In this document: one piece after another, positions 42,612 through 51,409 of the stretch
How positions within the stretch are numbered: position 1 is the stretch's first letter
How the letters are laid out: each line of letters starts with the position of its first letter
Source of the DNA: Winogradskyella vidalii
GTDB lineage: Bacteria; Bacteroidota; Bacteroidia; Flavobacteriales; Flavobacteriaceae
Reading direction: 5' to 3'
DNA length: 64,000 nucleotides
NCBI RefSeq assembly: GCF_013403955.1
Contig: NZ_JABFDG010000007.1
Location: 124,001-188,000, forward strand
The notes under the pieces: model-generated
The model's input: the letters and a program-made list of their open reading frames with translations, nothing else
Databases searched by the model: none
Told to the model about the DNA's origin: nothing
Program-made: the position numbers and the translations under genes

Positions 42612-43379
42612 ATGACACCAAGATTGACCATAGTTGGCGCTGGCCCAGGAGATGTAGATTTAATTACTGTAAAGGCAATTAAAGCGATTAAATCTGCCGA
42701 TGTTATTTTGTATGATGCACTTGTTAATAACGAGTTGTTAGCATATGCTTCGCCAAATGCAGAATTGATTTTTGTGGGCAAACGTAAGGGCTGTTACGCC
42801 TATCAACAGAATCAAATTAATGAATTAATCATAGAACGTGCTTTAAGATGCGGACATGTAGTGCGTCTAAAAGGCGGTGATCCATTTATTTTTGGTCGTG
42901 GTGCAGAAGAGTTAGAATATGCAAAAGATTATGCTATTGAGGTGGCCGTTGTTCCCGGTATTTCTTCATCGGCAGCAGTACCAGCGTACCAAGGTATTCC
43001 GTTGACAAAACGAAATGCGTCAGAAAGCTTCTGGGTCATTACAGGAACTACAAAATCGCATCAAATTTCAGGTGATATTGCTTTGGCTGCAAAATCTACA
43101 GCAACCGTTGTTATTTTAATGGGAATGAGTAAACTTTCAGAAATTGTTCAGATTTTCTCAAAAGAAGGTAAGTCCGAAACAGCGATTGCAATTATCCAAA
43201 ATGGCACTCGAGTTAATGAAAAAGTAGGCATTGGTAAAATATCTACTATCGAAGCTATTGTGGAAGAAAAACAATTGTCTAATCCTGCAATTATAATTAT
43301 TGGTGAGGTGGTTAAACAACGTGTTGACCTCACAGATATTTATGTTGAAGCTGATTTGGTACAGAAAAAAACAGTATAA
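42612..43379 (+). CDS. cobA: Uroporphyrinogen-III C-methyltransferase
   Basis: An upstream in-frame TTG exists, but ATG 42612 gives the expected start MTPRLTIVGAGPGDVDLIT (256 residues). The SAM-binding motifs GAGPGDVDLITVKA, GRGAEELEYA and VVPGISSSAAVPAY identify the SUMT/CobA family. It makes precorrin-2 from uroporphyrinogen III with two SAM, the first siroheme step, supplying the cofactor of the sulfite reductase encoded just upstream. It begins 4 bp after that gene and is followed after 2 bp by the dehydrogenase/chelatase gene. Confidence 0.95.
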   Translation: MTPRLTIVGAGPGDVDLITVKAIKAIKSADVILYDALVNNELLAYASPNAELIFVGKRKGCYAYQQNQINELIIERALRCGHVVRLKGGDPFIFGRGAEELEYAKDYAIEVAVVPGISSSAAVPAYQGIPLTKRNASESFWVITGTTKSHQISGDIALAAKSTATVVILMGMSKLSEIVQIFSKEGKSETAIAIIQNGTRVNEKVGIGKISTIEAIVEEKQLSNPAIIIIGEVVKQRVDLTDIYVEADLVQKKTV

Positions 43380-43381
43380 TT

Positions 43382-43960
43382 ATGGAGCGAAATAATTTGT
43401 ATCCCATCTTTTTAAAAACAAAGAACCTTAAGGTCTTAATCGTTGGTGGTGGTTATGTAGCAGAAGAAAAATTGACGTTTTTATTAAAGTCGAGTCCAGA
43501 TGCCAATGTTACTATGGTTTCGTCAATGTTTAGAGAGGGAACAATTGCTATTGCAGATACAGGTAATGTTAATAGAATTACCGATAATTATAAAATAGAT
43601 TATTTAAAAGGCCATCACATTGTCATTGCCACAACCGATTGTCCTGAAATTAATGTCGATATATATAACGATTGTCGTGCACAAGATAAATTAGTTAATG
43701 TGGCTGATAATCCACCATATTGTGATTTTTATATGGGAGGCATCGTTACTAAAGGGAATGTGAAAGTAGCAATTTCTACCAATGGAAAATCACCAACAAC
43801 TGCAAAGCGATTACGTCAGTTTTTTGAAGATGTGATACCCGAAAACATTGATGATTTAGTAAAGAATCTTAATGTCTATAGAAAAACAATAAAAGGGGAC
43901 TTTGAGCAGAAAGTCGAAAAATTAAATGAATTCACTAAAGGTTTAGTAGAGAAAATATAA
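43382..43960 (+). CDS. Precorrin-2 dehydrogenase/sirohydrochlorin ferrochelatase (Met8-like)
   Basis: The 192-residue protein has a Rossmann fold with VLIVGGGYVAEEKLTFLL and the mid-chain motif NVADNPPYCDFYMGGIV, typical of Met8/CysG N-terminal domain. It oxidises precorrin-2 with NAD+ and inserts Fe2+ to complete siroheme. The C-terminal helical part TAKRLRQFFEDVIPENID is normal for the family. It sits two bases after cobA and 3 bases before the oxidoreductase gene, clearly in one operon with the sulfite reductase. Confidence 0.93.
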   Translation: MERNNLYPIFLKTKNLKVLIVGGGYVAEEKLTFLLKSSPDANVTMVSSMFREGTIAIADTGNVNRITDNYKIDYLKGHHIVIATTDCPEINVDIYNDCRAQDKLVNVADNPPYCDFYMGGIVTKGNVKVAISTNGKSPTTAKRLRQFFEDVIPENIDDLVKNLNVYRKTIKGDFEQKVEKLNEFTKGLVEKI

Positions 43961-43963
43961 ATT

Positions 43964-45013
43964 ATGATTACAACAGATATACTCATTATAGGAGCAGGAC
44001 CAACAGGTTTATTTACAGTTTTTGAAGCTGGCTTGTTAAAATTAAAGTGCCATTTAATTGATGCATTACCACAACCTGGTGGTCAATGTTCCGAATTGTA
44101 TCCTAAAAAACCGATTTATGATATTCCAGGATTTCCTGAAATATTAGCTGGTGATTTAACGTCTAATTTATTAGAACAAGGGAAGCAATTTCAACCAGGT
44201 TTTACCTTAGGTGAACGCGCAGAAACGATTGAAAAACTAGAAGATGGTAGTTTTATTGTCACCACCAATAAAGGAACACAACACCATGCACCAATTATTG
44301 CTATTGCTGGTGGTTTAGGCAGTTTTGAACCCAGAAAACCACAATTAGAAAACATTGAAAAGTACGAAGATAACGGTCTTGCTTACTTTATTAAAGATCC
44401 AGAAGTGTATCGGAATAAAAAAGTGGTCATTGCAGGTGGTGGCGATTCGGCTTTAGATTGGAGTATTTTCTTAGCTGATATCGCTTCAGAGGTAACGCTT
44501 GTTCATCGACGTAATGAGTTTAGAGGCGCTTTAGATTCAGTAGAAAAAGTACAAGAACTAAAGTTACTCAATAAAATTAATTTAATAACACCAGCAGAAA
44601 TCACAGCCTTACATGGCGATAATCATTTAGAAGGTGTTTCTGTAACTAAAGATGGTAGCACTCAAATTTTAGAAGCAGACGAATTTATTCCATTGTTTGG
44701 ATTGTCACCAAAATTAGGACCAATAGGAAATTGGGGCTTAGAGATTGAAAAGAATGCTATTAAAGTAGATACGTTAGATTACCAAACCAACATACCTGGT
44801 ATTTATGCAATTGGCGATGTAAATACTTACGAAGGAAAATTAAAATTAATTTTATGTGGTTTTCATGAAGCCACTTTAATGTGTCAATCAGCTTATAAGC
44901 GACTAAATCCTGGAAAGAAGTTTGTTTTAAAATACACAACGGTAAGTGGAATTAATGGTTTTGATGGGTCACGAAAAGAATCACCTAAGGCCGTAGTGAA
45001 GGCAATAGTATAG
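43964..45013 (+). CDS. Ferredoxin-NADP reductase-like FAD oxidoreductase
   Basis: The 349-residue enzyme has the FAD motif DILIIGAGPTGLFTVFEAG at the N-terminus and the NADPH motif VVIAGGGDSALDWS in mid-chain. It resembles thioredoxin reductase overall but lacks the CxxC redox pair in the NADPH domain, the mark of TrxR-type ferredoxin-NADP reductases. It probably delivers NADPH electrons to ferredoxin and on to the sulfite reductase in this operon. It is the last gene of the cluster; a weak hairpin TAGCGTC/GACGCTA (45054-45092) follows. Confidence 0.88.
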   Translation: MITTDILIIGAGPTGLFTVFEAGLLKLKCHLIDALPQPGGQCSELYPKKPIYDIPGFPEILAGDLTSNLLEQGKQFQPGFTLGERAETIEKLEDGSFIVTTNKGTQHHAPIIAIAGGLGSFEPRKPQLENIEKYEDNGLAYFIKDPEVYRNKKVVIAGGGDSALDWSIFLADIASEVTLVHRRNEFRGALDSVEKVQELKLLNKINLITPAEITALHGDNHLEGVSVTKDGSTQILEADEFIPLFGLSPKLGPIGNWGLEIEKNAIKVDTLDYQTNIPGIYAIGDVNTYEGKLKLILCGFHEATLMCQSAYKRLNPGKKFVLKYTTVSGINGFDGSRKESPKAVVKAIV

Positions 45014-45378
45014 TACAATATCATTATTAAATAATCATTTATGATGCAAAAAATAGCGTCGGAATTGAAGTAAACTTAAAATTTTGACGCTAATTTAATT
45101 AGATAACTATTTATTAGAATTAAATTAACAAAAGACTCTTTTTTTAATCAGATATTTGCGCTTTATTAATACCAATATTGCGCGTAAAAGTTCAATTTGG
45201 TTAAAGCCCTTAATCATGAAATTAATAAATAAATATAAATCAGATTTTAGATTTGCGTTACACGTGTTGTTGCTAGCTGCAATTTCTTTAATCGCTACCT
45301 TATTTGTGTAGCAGTCTTCTCGGTTTCTTAGGTTCAGAATTATAATTATTGACTATTTTAGCGGCTCAATAATTCACA
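45014..45378. other. Non-coding stretch with weak terminator and a tiny ORF
   Basis: It holds an inverted repeat TAGCGTC (45054-45060) / GACGCTA (45086-45092) just after the sulfur cluster, a candidate 31-codon membrane peptide (45216-45311) and, at 45354-45361, TATTTTAG, a plausible -7 element for the PagL-like gene. Nothing else is visible. Confidence 0.45.
45216..45311 (+). CDS. Putative 31-residue single-helix membrane peptide
   Basis: ATG 45216 opens 31 codons ending in TAG; the peptide has a Lys-rich start (MKLINKYKSDFRF) and one hydrophobic helix (ALHVLLLAAISLIATLFV), the form of genuine small membrane proteins. Codon use is typical of the region. I cannot support expression beyond this, and it may be chance. 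Confidence 0.35.
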   Translation: MKLINKYKSDFRFALHVLLLAAISLIATLFV

Positions 45379-46470
45379 ATGCGAAATCTTTTATGTGCCA
45401 TTTTATTAGTAATGTCTATAATGCTTTATGGACAAGATAAAAGGCATAATACCTATGTGGATTTTAATTATTTTGGAGGAAACATTGCTCTTCATAATAA
45501 TGATATTCTACATTTAATCACAGGACACCCTGAAGGTTTCTTCTTTAGTTGGAACAAAAAAACTTTTGGGAAAGAAGCATGGCAGCAGCGTTATAATTAC
45601 CCAGATTATGGCGCATCGTTTATGTTTCAAGATTTTAAAAATGAAAATTTAGGTGTTAGTTATAGCCTTTTAGCGCATTATAATTTTTATTTTTTTAAGC
45701 GTAATTTAATGTTGCGAATAGCACAAGGGTTAGCCTATAATACCAATCCTTATGATAAATATAAGAATCCAAAAAACATTGCTTTTGGGTCCGATATATT
45801 AAGTTCAACCTATCTCATGCTTAATTATAAAAAAGACCGAATTATAGACCGGTTTGGAGTACAAGCAGGAGCAACCTTAATTCATTATTCTAATGCCAAT
45901 GTAAAAGCACCTAATACGAGTGTTAATACAATTGCTCTTAACGTTGGCTTAACCTATCATTTAGACGAAGAAAATCAAGACTATGTTGATAATCTAGAGG
46001 ATGAACAATTTACTGAAAAAATAAAATACAACATCGCATTTAGAACAGGCATTAACCAAAGTGATGTTATAGGAAGTGAGCGCTTTCCATTTTACATGCT
46101 TTCGGCTTATGCCGATAAACGCTTAAGTCATTTTAGTGCTATTCAGTTGGGAGCCGATGTATTCTTTTCAAATTTTCTTAAAGAATTAATTTATTACCAG
46201 TCTGTAGCGCTTCCTGAAGCAAATGTTAGCGGTGACGAGGATTATAAACGTGTTGGTTTATTTGCAGGACATGAACTATTTGTAAATAAATTGTCAGTAG
46301 AGACACAGGTCGGTTATTATGTATATTATCCTTATGATTTTGAAGGACGAATGTATTTAAGAATTGGCCTAAAACGTTATTTCGGAAAAAACCTCTTTGG
46401 TGCTGTAACTTTAAAATCACATGGTGCTAAAGCCGAAGCTGTTGAGTTTGGCGTAGGTGTAAGATTATAG
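45379..46470 (+). CDS. PagL-like acyloxyacyl hydrolase (lipid A deacylase family)
   Basis: The 363-residue protein has a signal peptide (1-18, ending YGQ) and beta-barrel character with aromatic-rich alternating strands. The motif HYSNANV (about residue 168) is the HxSN catalytic core of PagL-type lipid A 3-O-deacylases, where His and Ser hydrolyse a lipid A ester. The chain is longer than the classic 150-residue PagL and may hold extra outer membrane strands at the end (MYLRIGLKRYFGKN). It would trim lipid A in the outer membrane. It is followed 55 bp later by a lipoprotein gene. Confidence 0.78.
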   Translation: MRNLLCAILLVMSIMLYGQDKRHNTYVDFNYFGGNIALHNNDILHLITGHPEGFFFSWNKKTFGKEAWQQRYNYPDYGASFMFQDFKNENLGVSYSLLAHYNFYFFKRNLMLRIAQGLAYNTNPYDKYKNPKNIAFGSDILSSTYLMLNYKKDRIIDRFGVQAGATLIHYSNANVKAPNTSVNTIALNVGLTYHLDEENQDYVDNLEDEQFTEKIKYNIAFRTGINQSDVIGSERFPFYMLSAYADKRLSHFSAIQLGADVFFSNFLKELIYYQSVALPEANVSGDEDYKRVGLFAGHELFVNKLSVETQVGYYVYYPYDFEGRMYLRIGLKRYFGKNLFGAVTLKSHGAKAEAVEFGVGVRL

Positions 46471-46525
46471 TCTATTTATTACACTGATAATCGCTATCTA
46501 AACTAGTTACATTAAGAAAAATTAA

Positions 46526-47275
46526 ATGAGTAAAATATATTATTACATAGGGATATTACTATTGGTTTTTGCCTGTGATAGTGAAGATGTTTCAGACTGT
46601 TTTCAAACGTCAGGCAGTATTGTTCAGCAAGAGGTTACTGTTGCAAGTTTTGAACGCATTTTAGTTAATCGAAATGTAACACTCATCATCAAAGAAGCGC
46701 CAGAATATAAGGTGACTATTGAAACGGGTGAGAATTTAATGAATGATGTCAAAGCTGAAGTAATAGGCAATCAACTAGTGTTAACTGATGATAATTCTTG
46801 TAATTATGTTAGGGAATATGGACTAACAAAAATTTATGTTGAAACGCCAACACTTACAGAAATCAAATCATCAACACAGTACGAAACGACATCAGAAGGG
46901 GTTTTAAATTATGAAACTCTAAATTTAATTTCAGAAGATTTTAATCAAGAGGGTCAATTTACCATGGGTGATTTTAGGCTTCAAGTTAATTCCGAAGCAC
47001 TAAATATTGAATCTAATAATTTATCATTTTATTATATAAGTGGTGCTGTAAATGATTTATATGTAGGTTTTTATTCTGGTGCTGGTCGTTTTGAAGGTGA
47101 AAATTTATTGGCTGAAAATGTTCATATTTTTCATCGTGGTAGTAATGATATGGTTGTAAACCCAATACAAAGCCTAACCGGAAGTCTTAAAGGTACTGGG
47201 AACCTAATTGCTGTTAATCAACCGCCTATTGTAGATGTGGAACGGGTGTATATAGGGAATTTATTTTTCCAATAA
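46526..47275 (+). CDS. DUF2807 (GIN domain) lipoprotein
   Basis: The 249-residue protein starts with lipobox LLVFAC (acylated Cys about residue 16). The mature part is a DUF2807 right-handed beta-helix-like domain, starting SFERILVNRNVTLIIKEAPE and going through LVLTDDNSC and later coil-like repeats. The function is unknown; such head-GIN domains are common exported proteins in Bacteroidota. It is in the same direction as the PagL-like gene 55 bp upstream and convergent with gldA. Confidence 0.82.
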   Translation: MSKIYYYIGILLLVFACDSEDVSDCFQTSGSIVQQEVTVASFERILVNRNVTLIIKEAPEYKVTIETGENLMNDVKAEVIGNQLVLTDDNSCNYVREYGLTKIYVETPTLTEIKSSTQYETTSEGVLNYETLNLISEDFNQEGQFTMGDFRLQVNSEALNIESNNLSFYYISGAVNDLYVGFYSGAGRFEGENLLAENVHIFHRGSNDMVVNPIQSLTGSLKGTGNLIAVNQPPIVDVERVYIGNLFFQ

Positions 47276-47309
47276 CAAAATTTAATGCCTTCAATAGGAT
47301 ATAAAAGTC

Positions 47310-48206
47310 CTAATGACTCGTCATTTCCCGAAACAAACTTTCTAAACTTGCATTTTTTTGATTCAGTTGTAGAATTTTTAATTCATTATCATGGGCGAAA
47401 TCAAAGACATGCGAGCGCATATCGTCTTTGGTAGAAAACGTAATTTCATAAACAAAACCATAAGTGTTATGTACGGCCTTTACTTTTGGTAATTTTGAAA
47501 GAAAGGCATTTTCTACACGGTAATCAAACTCTACAATTACAATTTGTTCTTGGCCTTCTCTTAAATCTTTTAAGTATTTGTCCGCAACAATTTCGCCTTT
47601 ATTAATAATAATAACACGATCGCACATGGCTTCAACTTCTTGCATAATATGCGTAGACAGAAATACGGTTTTTTCTTTACCAATGGTTTTTATTAAATTT
47701 CTAATATCAACCAATTGATTTGGGTCTAAACCTGTGGTTGGTTCATCTAAAATTAAAACTTCAGGATTGTGTAATAATGCATTGGCAAGCCCAACACGTT
47801 GTCTATAACCTTTAGAGAGTTGTCCAATTTTTTTATGCGCCTCTGGTGTTAATCCGGTTAGTTCAATAACTTCGTTTATCCGAGATTTAGAAGTGCCATA
47901 AACATTCGCATTAAAATTCAAATATTCTTTAACGTACAAATCGGTGTAAAGCGGATTGTGTTCTGGTAAATAGCCAACACTGCTCTGTACTTCTTTTTTA
48001 TTTGTTGCAACATCAAAATCATTCACTTTTGCGCTGCCTTCAGTAGCCTCAATAAAAGTCGTTAGAATTTTCATCATGGTTGATTTTCCAGCACCATTAG
48101 GCCCTAAAAAACCAACAATTTCAGCATCCTTAACCTTAAAAGATACATTGTTCAGTGCCTTTTGGTCTTTGTATAGTTTTGTAATGTTTTGAACTTCAAT
48201 AGACAT
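47310..48206 (-). CDS. gldA: Gliding-motility ABC ATP-binding subunit GldA
   Basis: The 298-residue ATPase shows Walker A GPNGAGKST (35-43), signature LSKGYRQRVGLANALL, Walker B VLILDEPTTGLD and a C-terminal extension with REMTSH. The whole pattern, in particular SVGYLPEHNPLYTDLYVKEY, fits the flavobacterial GldA ATPase, which works with GldF and GldG membrane subunits (not in this window) and is required for gliding. ATG at 48206 follows an A-rich leader. It is divergent from the aromatic operon leader. Confidence 0.88.
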   Translation of the reverse strand: MSIEVQNITKLYKDQKALNNVSFKVKDAEIVGFLGPNGAGKSTMMKILTTFIEATEGSAKVNDFDVATNKKEVQSSVGYLPEHNPLYTDLYVKEYLNFNANVYGTSKSRINEVIELTGLTPEAHKKIGQLSKGYRQRVGLANALLHNPEVLILDEPTTGLDPNQLVDIRNLIKTIGKEKTVFLSTHIMQEVEAMCDRVIIINKGEIVADKYLKDLREGQEQIVIVEFDYRVENAFLSKLPKVKAVHNTYGFVYEITFSTKDDMRSHVFDFAHDNELKILQLNQKNASLESLFREMTSH

Positions 48207-48393
48207 ACAGAAATAAATTTAGTCAAAATTTAAAATCAAAAATAAGTAATTCCGAATGTTGAATTGCAATTATTATAGATTCTTTAAAAGTTTCAATTAA
48301 TTTTTAAAAAAAGGGACTAACAATTTTGATTTGTAAAAATAATAATTACATTAGCACTATAATTAAAGTTTTCCACAAGCGTGGGCAATAACT
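48207..48393. other. Upstream region of gldA and the aromatic operon
   Basis: This stretch holds the two divergent promoters. The plus-strand one has TTTG at 48325-48328 and TACATTAG at 48347-48354, 18 bases apart, close to the Bacteroidota pattern (one mismatch in the -7). A CCAC/GTGG stem (48373-48384) lies at the start of the message. Confidence 0.5.
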
Positions 48394-48444
48394 ATGAACA
48401 TATCTAGAGCATATTATAACTGGTTTTATTTCTTTTTTAGCTAA
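48394..48444 (+). CDS. Leader peptide of the aromatic amino acid operon
   Basis: ATG 48394 encodes MNISRAYYNWFYFFFS and stops at 48442-48444. Eight of its 16 residues are aromatic: three Tyr, one Trp and four Phe, almost in a row. The operon downstream makes Phe and Tyr and starts the shikimate pathway. The stop codon is 5 bases before CGAGACT (48450-48456), the segment that can pair with the terminator arm. This is the standard arrangement for ribosome-sensing attenuation. Confidence 0.82.
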   Translation: MNISRAYYNWFYFFFS

Positions 48445-48449
48445 AGGAA

Positions 48450-48516
48450 CGAGACTGAGTATGTTTTATGTAAAATATAATTTTTAAAAGTCTCGATTTA
48501 ATCGAGACTTTTTTTT
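48450..48516 (+). promoter_or_regulatory. Attenuator: antiterminator segment and terminator before pheA
   Basis: The terminator is a perfect hairpin AAGTCTCGAT (48488-48497) / ATCGAGACTT (48501-48510) followed by T-tract to 48516. The upstream copy CGAGACT (48450-48456) is identical to the terminator's 3' arm and can instead pair with AGTCTCG, blocking termination. When aromatic tRNAs are short, a ribosome stalled on Tyr, Trp or Phe codons leaves 48450-48456 free; at the stop codon it would cover it. Confidence 0.82.
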
Positions 48517-48544
48517 GTTTAAAAAACTAGAATCAAAAGAACAA

Positions 48545-49375
48545 ATGGTGAAAAAACCAATTGCAATACAAGGAATAAAAGGGTCGTTTCATCATGAAGT
48601 TGTCCAAAACTATTTTGATAGTCAGGCTGAAGTTGTAGAGTGCATGACTTTTGATAATGAGATTAGTACGCTTTTAGAACATCAAACAGATGAAATTGTA
48701 ATGGCCTTAGAGAATTCTATTGCTGGTTCAATTATACCCAATTATGCACTTATAGATAATAACCAGTTGTGCATTGTTGGTGAGTATTATTTAGATATTC
48801 AGCATCAATTGATGGCTTTAGAAGGGCAATCTATAGCAGCAATTACCGAAGTGCACTCACATCCAATGGCACTGTTACAATGCAAAACTTTTTTTAGGGA
48901 TTTTCCGCATATAAAATTAGTAGAAGCAAAAGATACAGCAGATGTTGCAAAGCAAATTTCTGAGCAAAACCTAAAAGGAATTGCAGCTATAGCGAGTAAA
49001 ACTGCTGCGCGGTTATACGGTTTAAATATTCTTGCAGAAAGCATACAAACAATTAAAGAAAACGAAACGCGCTTTGTTATTGTTAAACGGGAAATGATTG
49101 ATAAAGATGAAAGTCAAATCAATAAAGCCTCTTTAAAGTTTGAATTAGATCATAAGCGTGGTAGTTTGGCTACAATTTTGAATGTTTTAAGTGATTGTAA
49201 ACTGAATTTAACAAAAATACAATCCTTACCTAAAATTGATACCCCTTGGAAGTATGCGTTTTTTGTAGACGTTACTTTTAAGACCTATAATGATTATGAG
49301 AAAGCAAAATCTATAATGAATTTAATGGCTGAGAATTTTAAAGTTTTAGGAGAATATAAAAATGCAAGATTATGA
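48545..49375 (+). CDS. pheA: Prephenate dehydratase
   Basis: I use ATG 48545 (276 residues, MVKKPIAIQGIKGSFHH) rather than the TTG at 48515 that falls in the terminator. The catalytic domain has LENSIAGSI and ENETRFVIV, where the TRF motif is essential. A C-terminal ACT domain contains HKRGSLATILNVLSD and TKIQSLP, where the Phe-binding ESRP motif of E. coli type enzymes reads QSLP, a Bacteroidota feature. It converts prephenate to phenylpyruvate. It is the first gene of the attenuated operon and overlaps the aminotransferase by 4 bp (ATGA). Confidence 0.94.
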   Translation: MVKKPIAIQGIKGSFHHEVVQNYFDSQAEVVECMTFDNEISTLLEHQTDEIVMALENSIAGSIIPNYALIDNNQLCIVGEYYLDIQHQLMALEGQSIAAITEVHSHPMALLQCKTFFRDFPHIKLVEAKDTADVAKQISEQNLKGIAAIASKTAARLYGLNILAESIQTIKENETRFVIVKREMIDKDESQINKASLKFELDHKRGSLATILNVLSDCKLNLTKIQSLPKIDTPWKYAFFVDVTFKTYNDYEKAKSIMNLMAENFKVLGEYKNARL

Positions 49376-50517
49376 TTGAAGTTGCTAAACGTTTACAAAA
49401 AGTTGAAGAATACTACTTTTCTAAAAAGTTGCGAGAAGTGGCGTTTCTAAAATCTCAAGGAAAACCTATTATAAACTTAGGAATTGGTAGTCCAGATTTA
49501 GAACCACCTTTTAAAGCTTCTATGGTGCTTCAAGATAGTTTAATAGACGAAAAAGCACATCAATATCAAAGTTACCAAGGCTTGCCAGAATTAAGAGAAG
49601 AGATTTCAAACTTCTATAAAAAACATTATAAGGTTAATTTGGTTCCTAAGTCCGAAATTTTACCTTTAATGGGAAGCAAGGAAGGTATTATGCATATTTC
49701 TATGGCGTTTTTAAATAAAGGCGATAAAGTATTAGTGCCAAATCCTGGGTACCCAACGTATGCCTCGGTGACCAAATTATTGGAAGCAAAACCAATTTAT
49801 TACGACTTAAAGGAAAAACGTAATTGGTTACCAGATTTTAGAGCACTAGAACGATTAGATCTTAAACGTGTTAAAATTATGTGGATTAATTATCCGCACA
49901 TGCCAACCGGTAGAAATGCAGATAATAAGTTTTATGATAAGGTGATTGCCTTTGGGAAACGCCACGATATTTTAGTTGTAAATGACAATCCTTATAGTTT
50001 TGTATTAAATGAAAAGCCTAACAGTATTTTAAGATATAAAGACGCCAAAGACGTGTGTTTAGAGTTGAATTCGTTGAGTAAGACTTTTAATATGGCAGGT
50101 TGGCGTGTTGGAATGTTGTCTGGAAATTATGAATTTATTAATGCCGTATTACGTGTAAAAAGTAATATGGATTCGGGGATGTTTTATGGCATTCAAAAAG
50201 GAGCTATTGAAGCCTTAAAATCCTCAGATATGTGGTTTCAAAGCTTAAATAGTGTGTACCTAAAGCGTCGAAAACTTATATGGGAATTAGCAAAAAAACT
50301 AAAATGTACCTACTATAGAAATGCAACAGGCTTATTTGTTTGGGCAAAATTACCACCGGGTTATAAGTCAGAGGAATTTACCGATTTAGTATTAAAAGAC
50401 TATTCTATATTTATAACACCAGGAACCGTTTTTGGAACTAATGGAGAAGGTTATGTGCGATTTTCATTGTGTGCAGATGACGATGTAATTAAGGACGCAA
50501 TAGAACGAATAAAATAA
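49372..50517 (+). CDS. Class I/II aminotransferase of the aromatic operon
   Basis: The 381-residue PLP enzyme has the Schiff-base Lys in LNSLSKTFNMAGWRVGML, the NYPHMPTGR segment, and GIGSPDLEPP near the N-terminus, a common aspartate/aromatic aminotransferase pattern. Given its place between pheA and tyrA, it most likely converts phenylpyruvate and hydroxyphenylpyruvate to Phe and Tyr. Its overlap with pheA (ATGA) implies translational coupling. The exact substrate is inferred from neighbourhood. Confidence 0.9.
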   Translation: MIEVAKRLQKVEEYYFSKKLREVAFLKSQGKPIINLGIGSPDLEPPFKASMVLQDSLIDEKAHQYQSYQGLPELREEISNFYKKHYKVNLVPKSEILPLMGSKEGIMHISMAFLNKGDKVLVPNPGYPTYASVTKLLEAKPIYYDLKEKRNWLPDFRALERLDLKRVKIMWINYPHMPTGRNADNKFYDKVIAFGKRHDILVVNDNPYSFVLNEKPNSILRYKDAKDVCLELNSLSKTFNMAGWRVGMLSGNYEFINAVLRVKSNMDSGMFYGIQKGAIEALKSSDMWFQSLNSVYLKRRKLIWELAKKLKCTYYRNATGLFVWAKLPPGYKSEEFTDLVLKDYSIFITPGTVFGTNGEGYVRFSLCADDDVIKDAIERIK

Positions 50518-50535
50518 AGGCTTAGAAATAGATTA

Positions 50536-51387
50536 ATGAAGAATATTTTTATAATAGGAGTAGGGTTAATTGGCGGAAGTTTTGCTTTAGATATTAAGAG
50601 TTTATATCCAACGTGTACCATTTTTGGGATTGATAAAAGTGAATCTCATTTGGAAGAAGCTATAGCGCTCAACGTCATAGATAAAACAGCAAATTTTGAG
50701 GATTTAAATATAGCAGATTTAGTTATAGTTGCCATTCCTGTGGATGCTACTTTAACACTTTTACCCAAAGTTTTAGATCATATAGCAGATACTACGATTG
50801 TTTTTGATGTTGGTTCAACTAAAGAAAATATTTGTTTAAAAGTAAAAGAGCACAAAAATCGCCGAAACTATTTAGCTGTTCACCCTATTGCAGGTACAGA
50901 ACATTCGGGACCAAAGGCTGCACTTCAAGGTTTGTATAAAAACAAAACGAATATCATTTGTGAAGTAGAAGAAACCGCATTTAAACTTCAAGAAAAAGCC
51001 CTAAAATTGTTTACGGATTTAGGAATGCGAATTCGTTATATGAATCCTAAAGCACACGATACACACATCGCTTATGTATCACATTTATCGCATATTAGCG
51101 CTTTTATGCTAGGTAAAACGGTGATAGACAAAGAACGAAATGAGCGTGATATATTTGATATGGCGGGTAGTGGATTTGAAAGTACAGTGCGTTTAGCAAA
51201 AAGCTCACCAGCGATGTGGACACCAATCTTTAAACTCAATAAAACGAATGTAATAGCATCTTTAGATGAATATATAGAAAACCTCAAGCATTTTAAAAAG
51301 ATGATGGAAGCCGAAGATTTTGAAGCAGTCTATCAAGAAATGGAAAAAACAAATCATATAAAAGAAATTCTAAACGGAATACAATAG
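50536..51387 (+). CDS. tyrA: Prephenate dehydrogenase
   Basis: The 283-residue protein has the NAD-binding motif IIGVGLIGGSFALDI at the N-terminus, AIPVDATLTLLP, HPIAGTEHSGPKAA and SHLSHISAFMLG. Together these identify the TyrA family, which oxidatively decarboxylates prephenate to hydroxyphenylpyruvate with NAD+. No ACT or chorismate mutase domain is attached; the mutase activity is in the next gene. It lies in the attenuated operon 18 bp after the aminotransferase gene. Confidence 0.95.
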   Translation: MKNIFIIGVGLIGGSFALDIKSLYPTCTIFGIDKSESHLEEAIALNVIDKTANFEDLNIADLVIVAIPVDATLTLLPKVLDHIADTTIVFDVGSTKENICLKVKEHKNRRNYLAVHPIAGTEHSGPKAALQGLYKNKTNIICEVEETAFKLQEKALKLFTDLGMRIRYMNPKAHDTHIAYVSHLSHISAFMLGKTVIDKERNERDIFDMAGSGFESTVRLAKSSPAMWTPIFKLNKTNVIASLDEYIENLKHFKKMMEAEDFEAVYQEMEKTNHIKEILNGIQ

Positions 51388-51409
51388 TAATTAAGATTAA
51401 AAAGGAAAC

